Part shown: positions 23,626 to 35,965 of the stretch, piece after piece | Numbering within the stretch: the first letter of the stretch is position 1 | Layout of the letters: every line of letters starts with the position of its first letter | Assembly: GCF_009870125.1 (NCBI RefSeq) | Contig: NC_046681.1 | Coordinates: 12,413,001-12,477,000, forward strand | Origin: Drosophila pseudoobscura | Lineage: Eukaryota; Arthropoda; Insecta; Diptera; Drosophilidae | Direction of reading: 5' to 3' | DNA: 64,000 nucleotides | Made by a program: the position numbers and the translations under genes | The notes under the pieces: model-generated | Told to the model about the DNA's origin: nothing | The model's database searches: none | Seen by the model: only the letters and a program-made list of their open reading frames with translations

Positions 23626-24007
23626 ATGAGGTTGCACTTAGTATTGCTAGCAGGTAATCCATCGATCTACTATAGTAGAGCATATTTACATCATATCATA
23701 TTTTCGTTTCAGCTCTAATCGGACTCGCTGCAAGTGAAGACGATGAATGCCTTCATATATGCACGAATAACTCTCAAGAGGAGAGAAAGCATTGCTTGCA
23801 CATAAGTGTGGAGAAGTGCTGGGTGCCGCTTTCGAAATGTGACATGGATGTACTCAAGTGTACTGCCAAAACAGAAACAGGTAGGTTCCCATAGGCCCCA
23901 AACTCCCAAGATCAATAGGATGCTGATTTTGTCTGTCTTCCAAAACAGCTGCAGAGAAGGCAGAGATCGAACTTTGTGCTGGCAAAACAAATATCTGTGT
24001 TCCTTGA
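23626..24007 (+). CDS. small secreted cysteine-rich protein, 84 aa, three exons
   Basis: Exons 23626-23653, 23713-23880 and 23949-24007 join in phase 1 both times across 59- and 68-bp GT-AG introns, ending at TGA 24005. The first ten residues come from exon 1 and complete a typical signal peptide (MRLHLVLLAALIGLAAS), with likely cleavage after Ser17. The mature part has eight cysteines (22, 26, 37, 45, 52, 59, 75, 82) in about 67 residues, is charged and has one NNS glycosylation sequon. The architecture (tiny exon 1, signal split by an intron, even Cys count) is like insect seminal-fluid, immune or protease-inhibitor peptides. I do not recognise the family and assign no function. Preservation of frame across three exons argues that it is a real gene. 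Confidence 0.75.
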
Positions 24008-27000
24008 GGCTATACCAAATATCCCAAAAATACCTCACACTACCTTAATACCCGAAAATTATAAGACCTATTCATTGATTTTGTTTCAACCTGTTTGGGC
24101 TTTGAGTTTCGTTTTATTTTTCGGGCTCTTAAGCAACGACAAATATTTTGATAGATGAGCTTAAGCACTCACCGATGCCGTTGTTATTTGGAAACTGGAA
24201 ACTCCGCTTCGTCTTTGAGTTTACTTCCCCCTACCCCCCACCAACCCCCCGGAATGGTGTCAGATCTCACCTCTTTTTGGGGGGCGTCGCTGTGTTTGCT
24301 CTTTGTGTGGCAGATGAAGTTTCGAGTGCAGCTCTTTAATCGGTTTCAGAGAGAGTATAAGGATAAGGTGCATGGGGGGCGGGGGCTCGGAAGGATGTAT
24401 ACTGTTTGAAGGAAATTAGTTTAATGCAGCGAAAATCGCACTTCTTAAGGGAAACTTTTTGGTATTCCGAAAAAATAATCAAGAAAAACTCTATAAACTA
24501 TAACCACCCGAAAACTATTTCCAGAAGGAAAGTTCTACTTGGGGGAAAGTGGAAAATGAAGGGGAATATATGCCTATTTGGGAAGTAGATGAAGGAGGGC
24601 CTAGGAATATTTACGATTAGACGCAGGACATCATGGATTCATGCATATGTATTATATGCACTCTATAAGTGTGTGTGTGTGTGTGTGTGTCTGTGTGGAA
24701 CGGAAGTGGAAGTGAAAATGGCACACGCAGTGTGTCCTCGAACTAAGTCTCCGTCGTCTCCCTTTTCAGCCACTTGGATCGCTGCCAGAGCCTCCAGCTG
24801 TGTGTGTATTAGCGTATATCCTGGTGTATGTGTATGTGTGTGTGTGTGACGAGCAGAGGACAGTCCTGAGTCCTCCTGACACTTGAGTGGAGACAGACAA
24901 CCACTTGACTGCTGACTCGTCCCGACAACAAAAGCGAGGCGCGGCCAGAACCAAAGCAAGCAATACGATAGAGTGGAGACAAAAGGGGGCACAGAGTAAA
25001 GTGGAGTCAGAGAGAGAGGGTGGGGGTGGTGAGGGGGAGGGGAATACACATATAGCATGTCCTGTTCCCATATCCTTGTGACGAGGACATTAATGTGCGT
25101 AACTTGGACAATTACGACAATGAAAATGACTAAGAAAAGATGAGGCATGACAGAGAGAGACAGAGGATTTAGTGCACAAATATTTGCAGTGGCAGACAGC
25201 CGAAGGAGAGAAAAATCGCAATGAAAATCCAGCTGTAAATATGATGAAAAGTCCAACAGAAAGGAACGGAACCATATTGAAAGCTCACTGGAAAAGTACA
25301 CTGGATAAAAGCTAGTGAGAGCTAAGCCACACTGGAAAAGACAGCCAGTGAAAGAACTCCATCAAATGATTCAGTGATCTTTGGTGGATCCATTCGCTAG
25401 ATAAAAGATATAATTCATTAAAGAACATTTTCCTCTTTAGATATTCGTAATACTATGATATTTCTTCCACTGTAAGGGCATATACCCTCTCCTCGTACCT
25501 GTAGCCCCTTAATTACAGGGCGATTTTAGTGCTGTCCCGAGTATTGTAGTTTTCATTTCAGTTTTCGTGGCAACAATGCGCAAAGTCCTCTGCCAACAAA
25601 CTGAAAAGAATGAACTTAACTGAAAATAATAGTAAACCGAATCGAAGTGCCGTATCGAAAGTGATTTTGGGGTCGATGAAGTGGGAGTACATATCGAATT
25701 TAATTGAAAACTGAAGCCGAAGAGCTTTAGCTAAAAGGTTTTTGTGTGGCATAACTGAGTCTTAAGCGGAGGGAGCATGTGGCATGGATGTCATTTGATA
25801 AAGTGGCAGGAAAGTATGAGCATCTATAGAGGGGCGTTGTTTATTTTTGGAAAAAGGCATGCAGCCTCTTGTGGGGTTGTGAAGAAACTGAGACTTCAGA
25901 CTGGGGAATTGCAGTTCTCTTGTTCCAAATCAACTCTGCCTATATTTTAGAACAGTCTTCTTTGTTTTAGTTTAAGTTTAAGGCATAGGGGAGTGCCGCT
26001 CCTTATTTCCTGTAATCCCCTGACCAAAATCTATGCAAAGATACTCCCTAATAGTGCGTAGACCTATTTGTATGCCCTCCGTAAATACTCGTACAATCCA
26101 GAGCCCACTTATCCGCAGGTGTTGCCCCACCCCCCACACACTATTTGCTCATTTCGCACTTACTATTTTTGCCCTTAATCCCCGCCCATTACCATTCTGT
26201 AGCCTGCACCACATCCCCCACAGCAGCCATTCACTCATTTGGCAATTGTCTTTGCCGTGTAATTGTTGCTCTCTTTCCACTTTCCACTTTCCAAGTGGAT
26301 TCGTTAGCCTAGAGGCAGCCAACACTTAATTTTTTCCGTTGTCGCTCTCCGACGACCTACGCCTAGGGGTTTATGCAACAGCTTGTGTTAATCACTTCCC
26401 CAAAAAGGTCCTTAATGAGCACCACAACAACACCAGCAACAACACAAGAATGTGCATGTATAACTTTATATACATATATGTACATATACATATGTATGTA
26501 TATAAAAACTGAAGATTCAATTTGTAATTATGTGCACCCATGAATGTGTGTGTGCGTGGAAAAGAGACAAAAATTATAACACGTTTGGGATGAAAGGGAT
26601 ACGATACAGCATTTTTACTAAGTGAAAAATGTGTTAAGTGCATTAAAATTAAATTTCATTTTCCCGGTGGCTGGTCAACAACATATGCGGGATATTTACA
26701 TATAATTATACAGTGGAGGCTCTTTGGGCGTGGACAGGTGGCTGGTTTCCAGTATTCCATTGAAAGTTCAAGGGAAATGTCGCCTTAAAGCAGAATTTGC
26801 ACGCATTCCATCTCCATTTGCAATTGAACGGTGGGGGGGGGAAGAGATATTAGCTCTTCATTTGCAAATAAATAGGAGAGGGAGGAAAGACATTCAGCAC
26901 CAATCAGCTCTCCCGCTGCATTATTAGCAGAGGAGAAGAGCAACACGTTGAAATGAGAAAGCACTAAGCTGGCAGCGCACATTAACTCTCTCACTCACAC

Positions 27001-27288
27001 CCCCTATAGCCCAAGAATCAACAAGTAGCCCACACACACACACAAAACGCTCGCTCTCCTTATGCTTTAACCGATAGAGACAGAGAGAGAGAGAGAGTGG
27101 AAGAGGAACAGAAGAAACTTATGAAAATGAGCGAGTACCAAGCCAATCTCTTCCAGCTTCAGCTTCCATTTGCACGCGTCCATAGTCAGCTCCGCGTTCT
27201 TTTGCCGGTTTCGGGTCGGGAAAAGCGGGAAAATGGTGAAAATCGTTCGGAAAATATTGTGGCGTGTGTGTGTTGGCGTAGGGCAGTG
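24008..27288. other. non-coding, microsatellite-rich
   Basis: GT run at 24668-24691, TG run at 24827-24848, AT-rich blocks, and a TATA/TACATATG-rich patch at 26460-26505. The long minus frames over 24663-25301 are produced by these repeats. GA-rich blocks (27080-27098) just upstream of 27100 resemble GAGA-factor-type promoter DNA. Confidence 0.5.
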
Positions 27289-28020
27289 AAAAACATCCAA
27301 AATCCTGGCTATAAAGTGTAAAATCGAAGAAAATGTGTGTTTGTCTAGTGCGGACACGTACCAAGAGGCAGAATGAAATAAAAATGGCAGCAAAGCGGCA
27401 GATCATGGCTAAAAATAAGTGAAAGTGCAGTGCAACAAGTGTGTTTTATATTATTTTATGCATTGATGAACTTTTTCTTGGGCAAATGCAGCGCAAATGC
27501 AGCGGAGCTCCCCTCCCCCGTCTCACTTTTTTTTCAGTCACGCGGTCTTTTTTTTTGTGTGTGGGTGAAAAAATGCAAAAAGGCGCGAAGCTGCTCTCTC
27601 TCATGTTGGGCGCATTAAAGGAGAAGAGCAAAAACGAGAGAGCGAGTGCTAAGCCTTCCGCGCACAATTCGCTCTCATTCCATGGGTCACAAGTGTTAAG
27701 GGTGAGGCATTCCCAATGCTAAGAGGTGTGACTCTCTCTCGTTAAGTGTGCGCCCACGCATTTGGGCAAATTATGCGAGTTTTGTGGGAATGTTCCCTCA
27801 CCTTATATTAATATGCTGCCAATTTGTGCTCTTATTGGAAAAGCTGTAAAAAAGGAGATCGGAGAAAGGAATGCAGAAAAATGTGTGAAAATAATATATT
27901 TAAAAGTGAGTGCTAGAAAAGTTTTTTTGTTTTCCGCTCCCGTCTCTTCGTCCGTCGTAAACTTACAATTGGAAGAATAAACCAAACGGAGCAGGATTTT
28001 GAAAGAATTGACGATGAAAT
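27289..28020 (+). other. possible 5' untranslated exon of an unseen gene
   Basis: The sequence has the look of a Drosophila 5' leader (AAGTGAAAGTGCAGTGCAAC near 27418; AAAAGTGAGTGC-like words) downstream of GAGA-rich DNA. It ends at GACGATGAAATG followed by GTAAGCGG at 28021, a near-consensus donor. No coding frame is supported and I could not find a partner exon in the window. Boundaries are guesses apart from the donor. Confidence 0.2.
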
Positions 28021-31000
28021 GGTAAGCGGAATTTAACTTTCTATATGTACATACACATATGTACATATGTATATATCTGGCTCTGTATTTATCTAATTTT
28101 CCCATCAGGGGAATCCAAAGAAGCTTCACTGTTTTTTTATATATATATGAAGATATGTTTTTATGATATACATACATGTACGATTATCCCTCTATATAGA
28201 TATGTAGGTGTGTGGGGGGGGGGGGTTTCTCTCCTCTCTTTTTCACTGTGGACTCAAGCAGCGGCAACAACAACGTGGCAGCGGGACAGTGTGTACCGTT
28301 AAGTCTGGCGGATTAATGCGCAAAGATTTACATGCGAAATCAGGGGAGGCAGAAGGAATCTGAAAAAAGAGAGTAAGAGCGGACGAGCGCATACGTTGGC
28401 AGGGTCAGGGTATATTCAAAATAAGGTAAGGCGCGGCTACCGGACAACATGGATGGGGGGGAGATGCCTCACTTCCCCATTAATATACTGTGGTCAAGTC
28501 AAGGGGACATACACATGGCCAACAATGTTGCAACATGGAACCCAACATGGCGTCAATCCGTGCCGTGCCGTGCTCCCCTCCCCTCTCCCCCCTCTCTCAC
28601 ACGAATTTCTTTATTTCTTTCATTCTTTTATATGCTTGCTGCTCGCTCTTTTCTTATCAGTGAATTTCGCTCTGGCGTTTGGGACTTAGCGACGGCCGGA
28701 CATGGACATGGACATCGTATGTTCCCCTGATGTTTTTGTCGCCATGTTGTGGGGATTATTAAAATTGCCCGCATTATGAGGCGGGGGGGACGGTGGGACA
28801 ATGCGGCGATGAGGCAACGACAATGTGTGTGCCAGCGAGTGATGGTGGGAGAGCTAATGCTTCAGGGGAAGGGGGGGCTGGGCATTTGACGACAAGTGTC
28901 ACCAAACGTTAAAGCTTAAAGCTTCAACTAAAGCTTGGAATTCCATAAATCCTAGGACCAGGCTTTCCTTGGTTCCTGGGAACGCTGGGAAAGTGGCTTA
29001 AATTATTGAAAATTTTGCAAAAATTGCATTGCCATCAACACCTCCAAAAAAATCTTTTGCCAAAAATCAGGAAAAAACATTCAACTTTTTTGGCCGTCAA
29101 TCGTTGTTCATGCCATGGATTCCCCTCCATTGAGTTGATTTATTTCCATTTAATGAACTGCCTGAAGCGCCCCACAGAAGGGGGGCGTGGCTTGTGCCAA
29201 CCGCAGATCCCAGTGGCCACAGACGACAACACACAAAAGTTAAAGTTATAAGCCAAAAGCGCGTTGCACTACCTTCTGGTTTTTTTTTTTGAGAGAGAGA
29301 GAGAGAGAGATTCTGACCTGGCCTCTGATCCCACCTTTCGGTTGTGAAACCAAAGAATCCCATTCAAGGATTGGCAGTAGCCAGTCCTGCCTGGGCTTGG
29401 GGTCCGGACTACGAAGCCATCAAATGACTGCAACTAACTGCCGTTGAACTTAACCTCATACCTAATAAATAGCTTAATTAGTCCTTTGTTTGTCTGTGTG
29501 TGTGTGCTTGTGGAAGAGAGAGTGTCTGCGCTTTCACCTTGGACCCAGGAGCCAGGAGCCAGGAGCCAGGAACAGCAGAGAGCAGCAGCAGAGAACAGCT
29601 GCTGACCCATAGCCTCATTACACATTTAAACGGTTGGCAGTCCTCGACTCCTCCTCGACGCCAGTCGTTGCTTGTCCTTCCACCCAGAGCCTCTCCTTTC
29701 TCCCTCGGACTGCGGACTGCTGGGTGCTCGGCTGCCATGTCTGGTATTGGAAAAATGTTGGTCAAGTTATTGGCTTAAAATGAGCGTCTGGTCTGGCAAA
29801 TTCTCGTAAATGTATTTGAATTGCTTATGGCAGTAATTTGAAAGGGCGAAAGGGAGTCCTCCGACCCAACCAGAAGGTTGTTTCAAACAGATGGGATTAA
29901 TTATAAATGATAGTTTAACTAATAAAATGTTACGACATTGAAAGGGCAACGGCATTATGGAGGAAATGGGCGATTTCCTTACTCTTTTTCCAGGAAAATA
30001 TGTTGATTTCTGGATTAAAGGAACAGCTCTTCAGGGTTCGATATTGGTCTGTAAAAAGAGGAGTTTTTAGACCTGGGGAATTAAGTTTGTATTTTCCTTT
30101 AATTTTAAAACTTTTCTGACTTTTTTACGTATTTTTCAAGAGCGGCATAGAGCGTGTGCTTTGTTTATCAATTACTTAACTTTTATTACATTTAATAATA
30201 AAAATTCCCCCATTTTTGCGAATCAAAAATTTCACGGAAGCCTGCTGTTGCCACCAGTTTTGGCCAATAAATCAGCTTAAAAATTTTTTGCACACAAAAA
30301 AAAAAAAAATGCAGGTCGAAATATTCTCGTGGCGTAACAACAATGGAAAAAGCTTAAATATTATTTACATTGCTTTTGTTTTCAATTGGTGGGGAAATCC
30401 TTTTAAAAAGTTCAAAAAAAAGGAGAGATACTCCACAGAGCGAGGGGGAGGGACAGATTGGGAGAGCAATTACAAGGAGGGGCATATATTTTGGGTGGTG
30501 GGGGGAGGCGTCATTCTGTATAGCCTACTTTCTGGCGGGCGACTTAATTATACACATTTTCCACATAATTTTTTTACGTTGTTGAGAGAGAAAAAGAGGA
30601 TGAATTCTGAAAGTCGAAGCTTTTGATGCCACTTTTTTTTTGGGGGGACAGATTTTTGGAATCAAATTTGTTTTTGATTTTTCTTTGGTTTGTGGGGACA
30701 CCACTTTGTGGATTTTCCTGGGTTATTCACTTCGGTTTAGCGCTGATATCCTCTTCCTCCCTAGAGGGTATCGAAGGGATCCCCGCACATGCTTAAATTT
30801 CGTACAAATTGTTGTGTTTTTTTTTCTGTTTGGGCCTATTGAAAGTGCTATTGTTGCTGCTGCTGCCAGATGCCTGGCGTTGTCCACTTTATAATTATAG
30901 ACGTCAGTCAGGCATTTAACCCACGTGCTTGTTGTTGTTGTTGTTGCCACTGAAATGTGCACTTGGAGCCAGAGCCAAATTCGTTGCCTCGTTTCGTGGG

Positions 31001-32226
31001 GGTTGGTAGGGGGTGCTTTCAATTTGTGTGGCACGTAGCCCCAGGAACAACAACACACACACACACCAACACAAGTGGGGTACACAAATACAGTTAAACA
31101 TGAGAACATAACTGTTATTGCCGGCATGTCGGACACTGTTGTTCCTGCCTGCTGTTGTTGTTGTTGTTGCTGTTGCTGGACATGCGAAATAATTGCTTCA
31201 TACATAATTATCGCGAGCCAAGAACCGCGGCGGCGACCCTCGCAGTGTCTCACTCTACCGCAGGGTATATTAGTTGGAAGGGTGAGGAAGTGCCAGAAAT
31301 GGATCCACAGTATTCGTCTTTTCTAGAGAAAGAAATCCTCCTTTTTCTGCTTCGAGCCTTTGAAGAATGGCAGCCGCCTTGCCCTTCCATGAATATACCT
31401 TGATTCTACCCCTCTCCCTTCGAGGCTCATTCTCCCTCTCTCTCACTCTCTGTCGGATTGGTTTCGCCTGCTGCTGTTTTTGTTGTTTCTACTCTCTGGT
31501 TGGCGGCATGTGTGGTGCCGTGCCCCAGCAATTTTGTGGTTCTGGCGCCTATTTTTCGTCCGCCGCACAAATTTTGGTATTTAGCTTTTGTTGCTGCGAG
31601 GGAGAGAGATAGATAAACAGAGAGAGAGAGAGAAAGAGAGTGAGAGATGCAAATAGGACAGTCACAGTGCGCGGTGGCATGCAACAAATTTGCCAAATTA
31701 AAATGTATAAAGTACAAGGATAACAAGGCAATGGATATTCCGCGTTATTCCACGCTAAATGATATGTGTGTTCATATAGAGCGAAAAATTAAATATTGAC
31801 TTTATTTGTATGGAAAATGGATTTAGCGGATCGTTTTGGGGTTTTTTTTCCGTGGTACAGATTTCATCATAATTATAATTATGAATTGATTTAAACTTTT
31901 AAACCCAAAAATCATTCGATTTATGCAGGAAATTTTTTAAGGAAATTATTGTAAATATTTGAGGTTTTTCTATACCTCGAATTATTTTCCAAAGAGTGTT
32001 TTGCTAGTCTGAGGGAGGGAATATATTATTTCTTCAAACTTTTGGGCATTTTACTATATATTTTACAGGACTATTTATTGGTCAGAAGATTTTATGAACA
32101 ATAACAATCCTTTATGGCTTTTTCCCTTCCTACTTTTTTATTTAATTTTTGTTTAATTTTCCCCGTTGTGCCGGCATTTTTTTTTAACAACTTTTATTAT
32201 TTACAGTGCGTCAGAAATGTGGCTTC

Positions 32227-32260
32227 GGGGCGGATCCGGGGCCGGGGCCGGGGCCGTGGG
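32227..32260 (+). other. G-quadruplex-prone GGGGCC repeat
   Basis: Five runs of three or four G: GGGG, then GGGG-CC-GGGG-CC-GGGG-CC and GTGGG. It meets the usual G4 pattern with very short loops and stands out in AT-rich surroundings. Confidence 0.7.
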
Positions 32261-33404
32261 TTTTGTATCCACAAAAGTGCGCAACGTTTTTAATTAATAA
32301 AAGCAATCTGCCAGATACTCTTGTGTGTGCCGCCTTGCCTCGAACGGACCAAAGTTCTCTTCTGTTCTCTTCAGATCTGCTGGCATCTGGCAGATATTTA
32401 CATAATCGTTTGTCTGTTGGCTTATCCCCATCTTTCACTTCGGACTGGCACTCTTTCTGTGTCTGCCAATCAAATGGGGATAAATAAGGGGAGGGGGGGA
32501 AATGGGAAAACTACAACTACTCCAAAAGAAGAAAGCACAAGTTGCAAATTCTCTTACCTTAGATTTCCTCCTGCCAAGGATACAACAAACGGCGGGAAAA
32601 GTAAAAAGGCAAAAGGAAAAGTTAAATGCCAGCAGAAAGAGATAGAGAGAGAGAGAGAGCGAGCTTATCGACTTCAAAATCGAATCAAATCAAATCAATT
32701 TGCAAGCGCCGCCTCGTAATGGAGAAATATGCCAAGTTTCCAACTTTCTGCAAAAAAAAAAAACAAAAAAAAAAACACAAACTCAACTCCGGGGGAAAAA
32801 TAGATGCAGCAGCAGCCACGGCTTTGTCCCCGTCTCCCTCTCTCTCTCTCTCTCTCTCTGTCTCTTCCCCACTGTTCTCTGCTCTTTCTCTGCCTTACCT
32901 GTGGCACTCATAAATCTCAATTTTCACCGGCAAATGGCTGGCAAAAGTTTTCAGCTGCTTTTCCTTTTCCACTGCTCCACAGCTCCATTCCCTATTGCTC
33001 TCGAGCTCTTCTGTCTTTTTGTTTTTTTTTTGTACACTTAAAGAACAGGGTAGTATGAGAAAAGAGAGGGCTTTCGATCCTAGAGCCACGAAAACTGAAT
33101 AAATCTTGTTCAAATATGTACATATCTATAAATGGTCTAGAACTGGTCTAAAATGGAACCGAAAAAGCATCCAAAAACTTATTGAAAATCGATGAAAATA
33201 GGTTTTTAAATTTATTGAAATATAACCCAAGAGGGGTCTTAAATTTAAAATAAATCAAAAATATATGTACCTTTAAAAAGTTTTAAAATCTATTTTAAAA
33301 AATATAAAAATTGTTCTAAAATTTTTTCAAAATTTATTTAAAACAGTTCATAAATTTGGAAAACATTATAAAATTAAAAAAAAAAATTAAAAGTTTGTTT
33401 TTAA

Positions 33405-33680
33405 TTTATTCAAAATTTATTTAACACTGATCATAAATTTAGAAATAATTCCAATAAATGTTTCTACTGCCATTTATCCGATAATTCTCCCTAGAAATAA
33501 TGCTTACTTATAAATAATTATAAAATTTAACAAAAATTAAAGACAATTTTTTTTAATTTATTAAAAATCTATTTAACACTGATCATAAATTTATAAAAAA
33601 ATATCATAAACTTATAAATAATTCCAACAAGAATTCTTTATAGTGCCATTTATCCGTTAATTCTCCTTAGAAATTATGCT
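33405..33680 (+). repeat. AT-rich tandem duplication, unit about 150 bp
   Basis: TATTTAACACTGATCATAAA occurs at about 33420 and again at about 33570. Each is followed by AATAATTCCAA, then TGCCATTTATCCG, TTAATTCTCC and GAAATNATGCTTAC in the same order. A weaker partial unit may precede it at 33330. Confidence 0.7.
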
Positions 33681-33815
33681 TACCCAAAGGGTATCCCCCC
33701 CGAAAACTACCCTTAAACAGAGTTTTCCTTGAAAGTGCAGGAAGATATTTTTTTTGGTCTCTCGATTCTCTAGATTTTTCAGTTGCACAGCAATTACACG
33801 AGGAATTTGAGCAGG

Positions 33816-33864
33816 GGATGGGATGGGGCTGGGGGTGGGGATGGGATTGGGATTGGGGGGTAGG
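33816..33864 (+). other. G-rich tract (GGGATT/GGGGT), G4-prone
   Basis: About eight G-runs of three or more in under 50 bases, with one- to three-base loops. Confidence 0.6.
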
Positions 33865-35810
33865 GTTTAAGAGCCAGAGAGGGAAAGGTTTAACCGAAAG
33901 CGTTCGCCTATTTTATCTTTATTTCGACCTAGTCTACTTTATCGTCTGCACACACCCCGGACCGCACCGCACCACAACACAACACACCACACCGCACCGC
34001 ACTGGTGGCAAATATCTTTTGTTTTATTTTGTGGCAAGCGTTGCCATTTCCGCCATAAAACCGAATCCCCTTGCCCCCAATCCGAGCTCCCGAACCACAC
34101 CACTTGTGCCCCTGCAATGGATCCAGCGACCATAAAAAATTAACAAAAAAAAAATAAATAAAAAAAAAAACGGAGAAACAAGAGAAATTTTCTAAACGGC
34201 ATACAAAAAAAATAGAAAGAGGAATAGAGCCCGAAAAAGGGACAGAGGGAGGGGGGAATAAAGGGTAACATAAAGCTCTTGCCCACAAAAATCGTAAAAA
34301 ATTAAAAGTATCTCACAGATACACTCTCACACAGTTTGGCGGGGGCAACAACAGTTGCACATGGGCCAGGAGCAGAGCAGAGGCCGCTTTCACTTCTCGG
34401 CACGGCACGGCAGGGCACGGCAGAGCACAGTCTGTGCCATAAATATTGCTCTATGGTTTCGGTCATGCAACTAATTACATTTGCATAACTGTGTGAGGGG
34501 CATCCTCCTTTCTGCTCTGCTCTGCTCGGCTCTCCTCCCGTAAAAATAGAAATAACAGAGTCTTCTTTTGGTTCACAGATGGAGAGCTGGAGAGAGGCAA
34601 AGCCATAGTAAAGTTAATGAAAATGCTTCAAATTAAATAAATAAAATGCAATTTGAAGTTAACAGTTTGCACACAGATGCACAGACACTCCTGCAATCAT
34701 TTGGATACTGGATAAATTTTGTGTGGAACCAATTGATATATATATATATACATTCATACATGCCCACAAGTCTGTAAATAATTTAAGGCTTTTAATAGAG
34801 AGAGAGAGAGAGAGCCAGACAGAAGATGCCACTGGTCTTCAAAATATATGATAGTTCGAAAGGGGATTACGAAAAGTATTTTGCCAAATAAATACATATG
34901 AAATATTTAAAGGTAGAAATACGATTAAAATCCCATGAAAAGAGATTAAAAACGAATTAAAAAACAAAAGCATACATGCTCGCAGTGTAGCCGCTAGAGC
35001 AGGTAACGGAAGCGCCTGTGGCTGTGGCTATCCCTTTCTAGCATACGCAGTGCTTACGGGCGGACCTTTAAAGAGAGCAACAAATCGCTTATCTTTTCTT
35101 TCTTGTGTTGAAGATGTGACAGCGCTCTCTTTGTAGCTTTTAAGGGGATCTCTTTAAAACTGAGCTCGAGCTTAGACGGCTCTCTTGAGCCCAACTCTTT
35201 AATACAGGCAAAACAAAGTCGATTTGTGTTTGAATTTAAAACTCTTTTCAATAGATTTAAGCTCTGTCTCTCCCTGCTGCATCTCAATTTAATTCACTTG
35301 AAGCCCTCAGACAAAATGCTGTAATTAATTAAATGCCTGCACTTTAGGGCAGAAGTCGACTGCGTAAGGGGAAGGGGCGGGGGTGTTCATCTTCATTTAG
35401 ATGGCCGCCAGCGGGGTGGGCAAACGTTTAAAGGGAAAACCACACAATCAGCTAAATAGCAATCGCTGTTTGTCAGAGAAGGGGCAGAGCGAGAGAGAGA
35501 GAGGGAGGCAGCGAGAGAGAGAGAGAGGGAGGCAGCGAGACATAGAAAGCGTGGGAGAGAACAAATGCTGCGACAGAAGGAAGGCGTCAAGTGACATCGA
35601 CACCCAGGAATCCCAAACACCTGCAATGTTGTGGCCGTAGCAGAGGGTGCAGCAGAAACGAGCAGATAAACAGCAGCCAAGTGGATTCATAGAAGGGGTG
35701 AGGAGCTGGCCCAAAAAGTTCTTGGCTTACAACAAAAAAAACAACGCAAATAAAGACAAAGAGAATTATAATAATTTTTAAAATTATTAGAGGAGTAATA
35801 AGAGGCTCAC

Positions 35811-35965
35811 CTTGCATAAAATACACCTTGGGCAGAAGCAGGAGGCAGCACCAGAGCAGAGAAATGACAGCCAACCAGAGAAACAGCGGCGTCAACAACG
35901 ACCGCGACGCGACGCGACGCGCGACGTCCGACGCCCGATGCGATGGCAACGAACGTCAACTTCAT
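35811..35965 (-). other. candidate 5' exon with donor, gene unknown
   Basis: On the minus strand a good Drosophila start context (GTAAAATGAAG) at 35965 opens a frame of 51 codons (MKLTFVAIASGVGRR...) that ends at a consensus donor (CAAG/GTGAGC) at 35810. A second frame through the same DNA encodes a strongly hydrophobic helix (LLTPLFLWLAVISLLWCCLL) but has no ATG after its upstream stop. Which frame is used, if either, is unclear, and no downstream exon was found. Repeated GCGACGCGACGC at 35905-35922 is odd for coding DNA. Confidence 0.3.

Larger units (their letters stand above)
28021..35800. other. non-coding DNA: simple repeats, G-rich blocks, AT-rich tandem repeat
   Basis: Contains poly-G at 28216-28226, GA runs (29290-29310, 31620-31640, 32645-32660, 34797-34813, 35490-35530), GTT/GCT runs (30930-30945, 31152-31175), GGGGCC repeats at 32227-32260, and an AT-rich region with a degenerate ~150-bp duplication (33405-33680). 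No exon passed splice-phase and homology checks. Confidence 0.5.

Noticed and set aside
24663..25301. 212-codon minus frame
   Set aside because: Built from GT/CA microsatellites and GA-rich DNA; composition is not protein-like.
30723..31253. 176-codon minus frame with a glutamine run
   Set aside because: Glutamines come from a GTT/GCT repeat; the rest has no protein-like pattern.
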